A DNA stretch of 64,000 nucleotides from Clavelina lepadiformis (Eukaryota; Chordata; Ascidiacea; Aplousobranchia; Clavelinidae), in assembly GCF_947623445.1 (NCBI RefSeq), contig NC_135243.1, forward strand, positions 18,112,479 to 18,176,478, given 5' to 3'. The translations under genes were made by a program, and so were the position numbers. Positions within the stretch are counted from its first letter, which is position 1; every line of letters begins with the position of its first letter. The notes beneath the pieces were generated by a model, which searched no databases, was not told the origin of the DNA, and saw only the letters and a program-made list of their open reading frames with translations. Positions 50,201-60,900 of the stretch are shown here, piece after piece.

Positions 50201-50709
50201 TTCGACTCATACCGTTTAACTTGGTGCGCCATAAAGTTATTGCGATCTTTTAGTCGGTCGTCGACGCAGTTGAAATCCCCCGCCAACATTGTTGGTAATT
50301 TGCTGTGCACATAAGGATATATGCCGTCATAAAACCGATCTTGCGTGTTGCATTCGTTGCCACTTCCGCGTACTGGTGCGTAAACGTTTACAATGTGCAT
50401 ACTTTCGCCAAAAACACTAATATCCGCGGCTAATACTCTCCCAAAGTTGTCAAAATTTACGCTTTTAACCTCTATATGCTTGTTATTTATTAGTATAGCC
50501 AGGCCTCTTGATTGCGTGTTTCCTGAATTCCACAGCGCACGCTTACCCCATTCTTTTGTCCACTGTATTTCGTCCCCCGGGCTAGAGTGCGTTTCTTGTA
50601 ACAAGGCAACGTCAACGTTTTTGGTGCGTAGCAAGTCATAAACGAAGGCGCGTTTGTCTTGCTTTCGCAATCCATTACAATTAAGACTGAGAATACGTAG
50701 AAGAAACAT
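47260..50709 (-). CDS. LINE ORF2: APE endonuclease / reverse transcriptase, 1149 aa
   Basis: Endonuclease at residues 1-240, with N10 (SLNCNG), E39 (LLQETH), D145/N147 (AGDFN) and S228-D229-H230 (SDHDAI), the expected catalytic set. A lysine/glutamate-rich helical linker runs over about 260-460. Reverse transcriptase occupies about 460-740: KNYRPITLL (523-531), SLDIYKAFD with D593, GLRQGDPLS (649-657) and AYADDT with D698-D699. The C-terminal knuckle is C1014-C1017-H1026-C1031 (CX2CX8HX4C). There is no RNase H domain, as usual in the L1 branch. The protein would nick the 5S target and prime cDNA synthesis on it. The start chosen is the first ATG, which directly precedes the endonuclease. It is separated from ORF1 by 56 nt, so reinitiation or an internal start is implied. 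Confidence 0.96.
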   Translation of the reverse strand: MFLLRILSLNCNGLRKQDKRAFVYDLLRTKNVDVALLQETHSSPGDEIQWTKEWGKRALWNSGNTQSRGLAILINNKHIEVKSVNFDNFGRVLAADISVFGESMHIVNVYAPVRGSGNECNTQDRFYDGIYPYVHSKLPTMLAGDFNCVDDRLKDRNNFMAHQVKRYESKSLKDLCETYGLKDLYRISRPNGKDFTWHGNEAHSRLDRFYGSDELTHINHVIEPCAVSDHDAIHVDIKLNISRNYGNGYWKNNVTVYENEDLTQELKESWHDYKSLQVLYKNKLDWWVDTKYRIRELVQKHSKRIHQKKNQREHELNASLNDLRQDLNEGKKVMTEFRKTKAELITIHKEKRKKIRIIAHANELDYGDRPTKFFYRKLKEHHRATYIESLRTNQNIEANTPKEKLDVATDFYKTLYSKQKLDKWRQSAFLQDIEQKIDRDTTETLELEVTKDEMLFAIKSMKNGKTPGLDGLSIEFYKTFWSLVGDTLIEVAKEFFAESQPPAELTRGLLTLIFKKGERTDIKNYRPITLLNVDYKIFSKMMTLRLKSFVPKLINDTQFAVCGRDINDGTALLRDCIEYIKNRNTEGYIVSLDIYKAFDCVDHEFLVEILKKFGFGEIFTKMITTTLINNQTCVMINGHIGADFRVERGLRQGDPLSLYLFLLAMEPVIIALNKNTAIQGLHLPASGGKVVKTIAYADDTTLVLQDEQSVSQAFFVLGEYLTATGIKVNFSKVTALKLGRKQSKNSQLPTLSWVDSINVLNVPYGKPQAITDWLENKVRSMRLKVSNFSKFRSTYDGKSLIVKTLLLPIFVYGSRVYDLALQQRRNVRKIVENYVFSTGAKLNMETISKTRENGGYDCIDIPLYLDILKLKVVKKYYNARKQNNSIHLPLYFLEYYIGFTLCKMLAMPVNNSVLHASQPTSYYSNVVDILKRYSITIDEIAEKTTKQIYRRIVNERNAQVLVPMFPINMPNMWTGIHNKVLPNYLKTFGYKMVWNVLPLCINERIARIQKTSRCPLCDLHDEDVYHLFYDCVCIQPIWDYVNVIIFNISGVLMPKVSPQMCIALDLSSLKQLCVCETNLNATILLLSISRYCIWLSRNKVIFEQEPFLYQDVINRIKAMSKARNSAEKSRQTSVYNSVTQILWNSMCSN

Positions 50710-50765
50710 AATAAACGATAACGTAAGGTATCTAAATCCGGAAAAACGAATACAATAATTACTAT

Positions 50766-52220
50766 TTAAATATAATCTTTAATCCCTTCAATACTTTCAC
50801 ATGTGTATTTATATCCACAATTACAAAAGTATGATTGAGAGGGGCTTATGGCCTTACAAACCACCTCTTCACAGTCACAATGTATAACACACAAATTGCA
50901 TTCTGTGTTCACACATTTGCCTTGTGTTCTAATTGGGGGTATTAGGTTGTAGCTCTTACACAAACACTCACACAATGAAGCATTACAGGTTGCACATTCA
51001 ACAAAGTTCTCACCATACTCTGATACATGAGTGTGTGCTTTACAGCAGGATAGGTATTTTAATTCACTTTGACACACATCACAAGGAAAGTCATGCATGT
51101 TTCCTTCTGGAATTATCTGTTTAATTCTGTCATTACAGGTATTTATTACTATATAATCTTCAGGGCATTTACTACATTTCCATTTCTTGCACTCCAAGAT
51201 ATGTTCTTCATTGTCACATGCTAGACATTTGACTATGTAAGTATTATCATTATGGCTAACCTTTGTGCAGGGCTCCTCAGATGCCTCATCTGGAGAGGGT
51301 CTTTTCCTGTCACTCCTCCTGTCAGTATTCTTTTCTATTGAGTTGTCTTCATTCATATGTACTTCTGTTAGATTGTTTTCTGTCATGTCAAACCAGTCCC
51401 TAGGTTGTTCTTCACCTTTCTTTGTGGTTGCTGTATCAGGTTCATTGCTGTCATTGTTCTTTCCATCTTCAGTATTGTCCTTGTTTGTGTTCATTATAGA
51501 ATTTTCATGGTTTTCTTCATTGTGAGTGTGGCCAGGTGATTGGTGTCTAGTGAGGGGGTTTCTATAATAATCCATACCTCTTCTAGGGTTTGGCTGATTG
51601 TTCTCTTCCAGTGGGGGGTATTCAGAGTTATTTTTGGCAGGACAGTTGATGTGTTTGTGTCCTGGTTTGTTGCAGTACTGGCATGTTGCCAACTGTCCTT
51701 GGTATTTGACTAGCAGTTCTTCTCCAAGAATATTTAAATAGCTTGGTATTGGTGTTTGATCCAGTTCATCTTTAGCCATTTCCATAATATAAACACCACT
51801 GAACAAAGCCTTTGCATCTTTTTTTGGGAAACATTTAATGATTTTACCATGATTTTCTTCTAAGTATGATTTCAAGGCTTCAATAGGAAATGGTGTAGGA
51901 ATCCAAGATATATGAACATATACCTTATCCGGTTCATACAGCTTTAGGTACCGAATTTCTTCAAGATTAAGAAGTTTTTCATGTAAATCCAGAACATGCT
52001 CTCTCGACTTGCAGGTAATATCGATATTGCCGCCTTTCTTCTCCACTAGGCCAACGAGTAATTTTAAAGAAAAGTTAATCTTTTCAAAAATTTTCCAAAG
52101 GTCTTCCCTTTTGGTACCATAAGATACTCTAAACGTTAGGCAATTTGGCCTTGCATACTCCATTGTTCTTAACTTCTTCTTAACTTTGTCCGAATAAGAA
52201 ACAGGTTTAATTTCTGCCAT
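50766..52220 (-). CDS. LINE ORF1: nucleic-acid-binding protein with CCHC and Cys-rich C-terminus, 484 aa
   Basis: Expected to coat the element RNA and form the ribonucleoprotein. Residues 25-165 look like two compact alpha/beta regions (LTFRVSYGTKREDLWKIFEK; VYVHISWIPTPFPIEALKSYL) that resemble RRM-like modules of LINE ORF1 proteins; this is inference from pattern only. A gag-type CCHC knuckle follows at C180-C183-H188-C193. A hydrophilic, acidic, Asn/Glu-rich linker runs from about 195 to 325. Residues 331-484 contain 24 cysteines, many as CXC or CX2C pairs, together with several histidines, suggesting several zinc-binding sites. I do not recognise that last domain. The start is MAEIKPVSYSDKVKKKL, shared with copy A (MAENKPV). 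Confidence 0.93.
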   Translation of the reverse strand: MAEIKPVSYSDKVKKKLRTMEYARPNCLTFRVSYGTKREDLWKIFEKINFSLKLLVGLVEKKGGNIDITCKSREHVLDLHEKLLNLEEIRYLKLYEPDKVYVHISWIPTPFPIEALKSYLEENHGKIIKCFPKKDAKALFSGVYIMEMAKDELDQTPIPSYLNILGEELLVKYQGQLATCQYCNKPGHKHINCPAKNNSEYPPLEENNQPNPRRGMDYYRNPLTRHQSPGHTHNEENHENSIMNTNKDNTEDGKNNDSNEPDTATTKKGEEQPRDWFDMTENNLTEVHMNEDNSIEKNTDRRSDRKRPSPDEASEEPCTKVSHNDNTYIVKCLACDNEEHILECKKWKCSKCPEDYIVINTCNDRIKQIIPEGNMHDFPCDVCQSELKYLSCCKAHTHVSEYGENFVECATCNASLCECLCKSYNLIPPIRTQGKCVNTECNLCVIHCDCEEVVCKAISPSQSYFCNCGYKYTCESIEGIKDYI

Positions 52221-52312
52221 AACTTTCGATGATTCAGAGCACTCAAGTGCAAATATTTAACAATATAAGCCGGCGTAATGGGTGGCTAACCCAAAATATT
52301 CTACCAGATTTG

Positions 52313-52337
52313 TACTCAACCTGGTATGGTCGTAGGC
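52313..52337 (-). rRNA. 5S rRNA gene, 5' part right of LINE copy B
   Basis: Sense positions 1-25 (GCCTACGACC to GAGTA) of the 5S gene split by LINE copy B. One extra G lies between the LINE end (CCAGATTT) and the 5S sequence. Confidence 0.9.
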
Positions 52338-52446
52338 GATTTCAAAAGAAAGAAAATGGCCTTTTCAATTATAATTCGATTGCATAGGAAATTCAAAAAC
52401 GCAAACAGTTGCTATAATTTTCATTCAAATATACAGCATGACTAAA

Positions 52447-52566
52447 ATGCTTACAACACCCGGTATTCCCAGGCGTTCACCCATCCAAGTACTAACCGGG
52501 CCCGAGGTTGCTTAACTTCCGAAATCGAACGAGATCGGGTCTACTCAACCTGGTATGGTCGTAGGC
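52447..52566 (-). rRNA. 5S rRNA gene (first complete copy after LINE B)
   Basis: A 120-nt gene with the TTTCGG variant before box A and GAACGCC for GACCGCC within box C (the plus strand reads GGCGTTCACCC). Box C changes can reduce TFIIIA binding. Confidence 0.92.
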
Positions 52567-55500
52567 GGTTTCAAAAGAAAGAAAATGGCCTTTTCAATTA
52601 TAATTCGATTGCATAGGAAATTCAAAAACGCAAACAGTTGCTATAAATTTCATTCAAATATACAGCATGACTAAAATGCTTACATTACCCGGTATTCCCA
52701 GGCGGTCACCCATCCAAGTACTAACCGGGCCCGAGGTTGCTTAACTTCCGAGATCGAACGAGATCGGGTCTACTCAACCTGGTATGGTCGTAGGCGATTT
52801 CAAAAGAAAAGATAATGGCCTTTTCAATTATAATTCGATTGCATAGGAAATTCAAAAACGCAAACAGTTGCTATAACTTTCATTGAAATATACAGCATGA
52901 CTAAAATGCTAACAACACCCGGTATTCCCAGGCGGTCACACATCCAAGTACTAACCGGGCCCGAGGTTGCTTAACTTCCGAGATCGAACGAGATCGGGTC
53001 TACTCAACCTGGTATGGTCGTAGGCGATTTCAAAAGAAAGAAAATGGCCTTTTCAATTATAATTCGATTGCATAGGAAATTCAAAAACGCAAACAATTGC
53101 TATAAATTTCATTGAAGTATACAGCATGACTAAAATGCTTACAACACCCAGTATTCCCAGGCGGTCACCCATACAAGTACTAACCGGGCCCGAGGTTGCC
53201 TAACTTCCGAGATCGAACGAGATCGGGTCTACTCAACCTGGTATGGTCGTAGGCGAATTCAAAATAAAGAAAATGGCCTTTTCAATTATAATTCGATTGC
53301 ATAGGAAAATCAAAAACGCAAACAGTTGCTAGAAATTTGATTGAAATATACAGCATGACTAAAATGCTTACAACACCCGGTATTCCCAGGCGGTCACCCA
53401 TCCAAGTACTAACCGGGCACGAGGTTGCTTAACTTCCGAGATCGAACGAGATCGGGTCTACTCAACCTGGTATGGTCGTAGGCGATTTCAAAAGAAAGAA
53501 AATGGCCTTTTCAATTATAATTCGATTGCATAGGAAGTTTGACAAAGGCAAACAGTTGCTAGAAATTTGATTGAAATATACAGCATGACTAAAATGCTTA
53601 CAACACCCGGTATTCCCAGGCGGTCACCCATCCAAGTACTAACCGGGCCCGAGGTTGCTTAACTTCCGAGATCGAACGAGATCGGGTCTACTCAACCTGG
53701 AATGGTCGTAGGCGATTTAAAAAAAAATAAAATGACCTTTTCAATTATAATTCGATTGCATAGGAAATTCAAAAACGCAAAAAGTTGCTATAAATTTCAT
53801 TGAAATATAGTGCATGACTAAAATGCTTACAACACCCGGTATTCCCAGGCGGTCACCCATCCAAGTACTAACCGGGCCCTAGGTTGTTTAACTTCCGAGA
53901 TCGAACGAGATCGGGTCTACTCAACCTGGTATGGTCGTAGGCGATTTCAAAAGAAAGAAAATGGCCTTTTCAATTATAATTCGATTCCATAGGAAGTTTG
54001 ACAACAGCAAACAGTTGCTAGAAATTTGATTGAAATATACAGCATGACTAAAATGCTTACAACACCCGGTATTCCCAGGCGGTCACCCATCCAAGTACTA
54101 ACCGGGCCCTAGGTTGTTTAACTTTCGAGATCGAACGAGATCGGGTCTACTCAACCTGGTATGGTCGTAGGCGATTTCAAAAGAAAGAAAATGGCCTTTT
54201 CAATTATAATTCCATTGCATAGGAAGTTTGACAAAAGTAAACAGTTGCTAGAAATTTGATTGAAATATACAGCATGACTAAAATGCTTACAACACCCGGT
54301 ATTCCCAGGTGGTCACCCATACAAGTACTAACCGGGCCCGAGGTTGCTTAACTTCCGAGATCGAACGAGATCGGGTCTACTCAACCTGGTATGGTCGTAG
54401 GCGATTTCAAAAGAAAGAAAATGGCTTTTTCAATTATAATTCGATTCCATAGGAAGTTTGACAAAAGCAAACAGTTGCTAGAAATTTGATTGAAATATAC
54501 AGCATGACTAAAATACTTACAACACCCGGTATTCCCAGGCGGTCACCCATCCAAGTACTAACCGGGCCAGAGGTTGCTTAACTTCCGAGATCGAACGAGA
54601 TCGGGTCTACTCAACCTGGTATGGTCGTAGGCGATTTCAAAAAAAAGAAAATGGCCTTTTCAATTATAATTCGATTGCATAGGAAATTCAAAAACGCAAA
54701 AAGTTGCTAGAAATTTCATTGAAATATATTGCATGACTAAAATGCTTACAACACCCGGTATTCCCAGGCGGTCACCCATCCAAGTACTAACCGGGCCCTA
54801 GGTTGTTTAACTTTCGAGATCGAACGAGATCGGGTCTACTCAACCTGGTATGGTCGTAGGCGATTTCAAAAGAAAGAAAATGGCCTTTTCAATTATAATT
54901 CCATTGCATAGGAAGTTTGACAAAAGTAAACAGTTGCTAGAAATTTGATTGAAATATACAGCATGACTAAAATGCTTACAACACCCGGTATTCCCAGGTG
55001 GTCACCCATACAAGTACTAACCGGGCCCGAGGTTGCTTAACTTCCGAGATCGAACGAGATCGGGTCTACTCAACCTGGTATGGTCGTAGGCGATTTCAAA
55101 AGAAAGAAAATGGCTTTTTCAATTATAATTCGATTCCATAGGAAGTTTGACAAAAGCAAACAGTTGCTAGAAATTTGATTGAAATATACAGCATGACTAA
55201 AATGCCTACAACACCCGGTATTCCCAGGCGGTCACCCATCCAAGTACTAACCGGGCCCGAGGTTGCTTAACTTCCGAGATCGAACGAGATCGGGTCTACT
55301 CAACCTGGTATGGTAGTAGGTGATTTCAAAAGAAAGAAAATGGCTTTTTTAATTATAATTCGATTGCATAGGAAGTTTGACAAAGGCAAACAGTTGCTAG
55401 AAATTTGATTGAAATATACAGCATGACTAAAGTGCTTACAACACCCGGTATTCCCAGGCGGTCACCCATCCAAGTACTAACCGGGCCCTAGGTTGCTTAA

Positions 55501-57999
55501 CTTCCGAGATCGAACGAGATCGGGTCTACTCAACCTGGTATGGTCGTAGGCGATTTCAAAAGAAAGAAAATGGCCTTTTCAATTATAATTCGATTGCATA
55601 GGAAGTTTGACAAAGGCAAACAGTTGCTAGAAATTTGATTGAAATATACAGCATGACTAAAATGCTTACAACACCCGGTATTCCCAGGCGGTCACCCATC
55701 CAAGTACTAACCGGGCCCGAGGTTGCTTAACTTCCGAGATCGAACGAGATCGGGTCTACTCAACCTGGTATGGTCGTAGGCGATTTCAAAAGAAAGAAAA
55801 TGGCCTTTTCAATTATAATTCGATTGCATAGGAAATTCAAAACTCAAACAGTTGCTATAAATTTGATTGAAATATACAGCATGACTAAAATGCTTACAAC
55901 ACCCGGTATTCCCAGGCGGTCACCCATCCAAGTACTAACCGGGCCCGAGGTTGCTTAACTTCCGAGATCGAACGAGATCGGGTCTACTCAACCTGGTATG
56001 GTCGTAGGCGATTTAAAAAGAAAGAAAATGGCTTTTTCAATTATAATTCGATTGCATAGGAAGTTTGACAAAGGCAAACAGTTGCTATAAATTTCATTGA
56101 AATATACAGCATGACTAAAATGCTTACAACACCCGGTATTCCCAGGCGGTCCCCCATCCAAGTACTAACCGGGCCCGAGGTTGCTTAACTTCCGAGATCG
56201 AACGAGATCGGGTCTACTCAACCTGGTATGGTCGTAGGCGATTTCAAAAGAAAGAAAATGGCTTTTTCAATTATAATTCGATTGCATTGGAAGTTTGACA
56301 AAAGCAAACAGTTGCTAGAAATTTGATTGAAATATACAGCATGACTAAAATGCTTACAACACCCGGTATTCCCAGGCGGTCACCCATCCAAGTACTAACC
56401 GGGCCCGAGGTTGCTTAACTTCCGAGATCGAACGAGATCGGGTCTACTCAACCTGGTATGGTAGTAGGCGATTTCAAAAGAAAGACAATGGCTTTTTCAA
56501 TTATAATTCGATTGCATAGGAAGTTTGACAACAGCAAACAGTTTCCAGAAATTTGATTGAAATATACAGCATGACTAAAATGCTTACAACACCCGGTATT
56601 CCCAGGCGGTCACCCATCCAAGTACTAACCGGGCCCTAGGTTGCTTAACTTCCGAGATCGAACGAGATCGGGTCTACTCAACCTGGTATGGTCGTAGGCG
56701 ATTTCAAAAGAAAAAAAATGGCCTTTTCAATTATAATTCGATTCCATAGGAAGTTTGACAATGGCAAACAGTTGCTAGAAATTTGATTGAAATATACAGC
56801 ATGACTAAAATGCTTACAACACCCGGTATTCCCAGGCGGTCACCCATCCAAGTACTAACCGGGCCCGAGGTTGCCTAACTTCCGAGATCGAACGAGATCG
56901 GGTCTACTCAACCTGGTATGGTCGTAGGCGAATTCAAAAGAAAGAAAATGGCCTTTTCAATTATAATTCGATTGCATAGGAAATTCAAAAGCGCAAACAG
57001 TTGCTAGAAATTTGATTGAAATATACAGCATGACTAAAATGCTTACAACACCCGGTATTCCCAGGCGGTCACCCATCCAAGTACTAACCGGGCCCGAGGT
57101 TGCTTAACTTCCGAGATCGAACGAGATCGGGTCTACTCAACCTGGTATGGTCGTAGGCGATTTCAAAAGAAAGAAAATGGCTTTTTCAATTATAATTCGA
57201 TTGCATTGGAAGTTTGACAAAGGCAAACAGTTGCTAGAAATTTGATTGAAAAATACAGCATGACTAAAATGCTTACAACACCCGGTATTCCCAGGCGGTC
57301 ACCCATCCAAGTACTAACCGGGCCCGAGGTTGCTTAACTTCCGAGATCGAACGAGATCGGGTCTACTCAACCTGGTATGGTAGTAGGCGATTTCAAAAGA
57401 AAGACAATGGCTTTTTCAATTATAATTCGATTGCATAGGAAGTTTGACAACAGCAAACAGTTGCCAGAAATTTGATTGAAATATACAGCATGACTAAAAT
57501 GCTTACAACACCCGGTATTCCCAGGCGGTCACCCATCCAAGTACTAACCGGGCCCGAGGTTGCCTAACTTCCGAGATCGAACGAGATCGGGTCTACTCAA
57601 CCTGGTATGGTCGTAGGCGAATTCAAAAGAAAGAAAATGGCTTTTTCAATTATAATTCGATTGCATAGGAAATTCAAAAGCGCAAACAGTTGCTAGAAAT
57701 TTGATTGAAATATACAGCATGACTAAAATGCTTACAACACCCGGTATTCCCAGGCGGTCACCCATCCAAGTACTAACCGGGCCCGAGGTTGCTTAACTTC
57801 CGAGATCGAACGAGATCGGGTCTACTCAACCTGGTATGGTCGTAGGCGATTTCAAAAGAAAGAAATGGGCTTTTTCAATTATAATTCGATTGCATTGGAA
57901 GTTTGACAAAGGCAAACAGTTGCTAGAAATTTGATTGAAATATACAGCATGACTAAAATGCTTACAACACCCGGTATTCCCAGGCGGTCACCCATCCAA

Positions 58000-60900
58000 G
58001 TACTAACCGGGCCCGAGGTTGCTTAACTTCCGAGATCGAACGAGATCGGGTCTACTCAACCTGGTATGGTAGTAGGCGATTTCAAAAGAAAGAAAATGGC
58101 TTTTTCAATTATAATTCGATTGCATAGGAAGTTTGACAACGGCAAACAGTTGCCAGAAATTTGATTGAAATATACAGCATGACTAAAATGCTTACAACAC
58201 CCGGTATTCCCAGGCGGTCACCCATCCAAGTACTAACCGGGCCCTAGGTTGCTTAACTTCCGAGATCGAACGAGATCGGGTCTACTCAACCTGGTATGGT
58301 CGTAAGCGATTTCAAAAGAAAGAAAATGGCTTTTTAAATTATATTAATTCGATTGCATAGGAAGTTTGATAAAGGCAAACAGTTGCTAGAAATTTGATTG
58401 AAATATACAGCATGACTAAAATGCTTACAACACCCGGTATTCCCAGGCGGTCACCCATCCAAGTACTAACCGGGCCCGAGGTTGCTTAACTTCCGAGATC
58501 GAACGAGATCGGGTCCACTCAACCTGGTATGGTCGTAGGCGATTTCAAAAGAAAGAAAATGGCCTTTTCAATTATAATTCGATTGCATAGGAAGTTTGAC
58601 AAAGGCAAACAGTTGCTAGAAATTTGATTGAAATATACAGCATGACTAAAATGCTTACAACACCCGGTATTCCCAGGCGGTCACCCATCCAAGTACTAAC
58701 CGGGCCAGAGATTGCTTAACTTCCGAGATCGAACGAGATCGGGTCTACTCAACCTGGAATGGTCGTAGGCGATTTCAAAAGAAAGAAAATGGCCTTTTCA
58801 ATTATAATTCGATTGCATAGGAAATTCAAAAACGCAAACAGTTGCTATAAATTTGATTGAAATATAGTGCATGACTAAAATGCTTACAACACCCGGTATT
58901 CCCAGGCGGTCACCCATCCAAGTACTAACCGGGCCCTAGGTTGTTTACTTCCGAGATCGAACGAGATCGGGTCTACTCAACCTGGTATGGTCGTAAGCGA
59001 TTTCAAAAGAAAGAAAATGGCTTTTTCAATTATAATTCGATTGCATAGGAAATTCAAAAAGGAAACAGTTGCTAGAAATTTGATTGAAATATACAGCATG
59101 ACTAAAATGCTTACAACACCCGGTATTCCCAGGCGGTCACCCATACAAGTACTAACCGGGCCCGAGGTTGCTTAACTTCCGAGATCGAACGAGATCGGGT
59201 CTACTCAACCTGGTATGGTCGTAAGCGATTTCAAAAGAAAGAAAATGGCCTTTTCAATTTTAATTCGATTCCATAGGAAGTTTGACAAAAGCAAACAGTT
59301 GCTAGAAATTTGATTGAAATATACAGCATGACTAAAATGCTTACAACACCCGGTATACCCAGGCGTTCACCCATACAAGTACTAACCGGGCCCGAGGTTG
59401 CCTAACTTCCGAGATCGAACGAGATCGGGTCTACTCAACCTGGTATGGTCGTAGGCGAATTCAAAAGAAAGAAAATGGCTTTTTCAATTATAATTCGATT
59501 GCATAGGAAATTCAAAAACGCAAACAGTTGCTAGAAATTTGATTGAAATATACAGCATGACTAAAATGCTTACAACACCCGTTATTCCCAGGCGGTCACC
59601 CATCCAAGTACTAACCGGGCCCGAGGTTGCTTAACTTCCGAGATCGAACGAGATCGGGTCTACTCAACCTGGTATGGTCGTAGGCGATTTCAAAAGAAAG
59701 AAAATGGCTTTTACAATTATAATTCGATTGCATTGGAAGTTTGACAAGGGCAAACAGTTGCTAGAAATTTGATTGAAATATACAGCATGACTAAAATGCT
59801 TACAACACCCGGTATTCCCAGGCGGTCACCCATCCAAGTACTAACCGGGCCCGAGGTTGCTTAACTTCCGAGATCGAACGAGATCGGGTCTACTCAACCT
59901 GGTATGGTAGTAGGCGATTTCAAAAGAAAGACAATGGCTTTTTCAATTATAATTCGATTGCATAGGAAGTTTGACAACAGCAAACAGTTGCTATAAATTT
60001 GATTGAAATATACAGCATGACTAAAATGCTTACAACACCCGGTATTCCCAGGCGGTCACCCATACAAGTACTAACCGGGCCCGAGGTTGCCTAACTTCCG
60101 ACATCGAACGAGATCGGGTCTACTTAACCTGGTATGGTCGTAGGCGAATTCAAAAGAAAGAAAATGGCCTTTTCAATTATAATTCGATTGCATAAGAAAT
60201 TCAAAAACGCAAACAGTTGCTAGAAATTTGATTGAAAAATACAGCATGACTAAAATCCTAACAACACCCGGTATTCCCAGGCGGTCACCCATACAAGTAC
60301 TAACCGGGCCCGAGGTTGCTTAACTTCCGAGATCGAACGAGATCGGGTCTACTCAGCCTGGTATGGTCGTAGGCGAATTCAAAAGAAAGAAAATGGCTTT
60401 TTCAATTATAATTCGATTGCATAGGAAATTCAAAAGCGCAAACAATTGCTATAAATTTGATTGAAATATACAGCATGACTAAAATGCTTACAACACCCGG
60501 TATTCCCAGGCGGTCACCCATCCAAGTACTAACCGGGCCCGAGGTTGCTTAACTTCCGAGATCGAACGAGATCGGGTCTACTCAACCTGGTATGGTCGTA
60601 GGCGATTTCAAAAGAAAGAAATGGGCTTTTTCAATTATAATTCGATTGCATTGGAAGTTTGACAAAGGCAAACAGTTGCTAGAAATTTGATTGAAATATA
60701 CAGCATGACTAAAATGCTTACAACACCCGGTATTCCCAGGCGGTCACCCATCCAAGTACTAACCGGGCCCGAGGTTGCTTAACTTCCGAGATCGAACGAG
60801 ATCGGGTCTACTCAACCTGGTATGGTAGTAGGCGATTTCAAAAGAAAGAAAATGGCTTTTTCAATTATAATTCGATTGCATAGGAAGTTTGACAACAGCA

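Larger units (their letters stand above)
47126..52312 (-). mobile_element. LINE copy B, full-length 5S-targeting non-LTR retrotransposon
   Basis: About 5.19 kb inside a 5S gene and in the same orientation. From 5' to 3' (high to low): about 92 nt of 5' UTR, ORF1 (50766-52220), a 56-nt gap, ORF2 (47260-50709), a short 3' UTR, and an A-rich tail (14 A, one T and 6 A, seen as T at 47126-47146). Twenty-two 5S bases (sense positions 26-47) are missing between the flanks, so this insertion made a target-site deletion. APE endonuclease, RT and a C-terminal zinc knuckle, with a CCHC ORF1, place it in the L1/Tx1 branch. Mutsu elements of the Tx1 group are known to target 5S genes, and this is likely the same or a parallel lineage. 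Both frames are open, so the copy could be active. Confidence 0.95.

Noticed and set aside
47220-51525. Several plus-strand frames within LINE copy B
   Set aside because: All antisense to ORF1 or ORF2, which carry recognisable domains.
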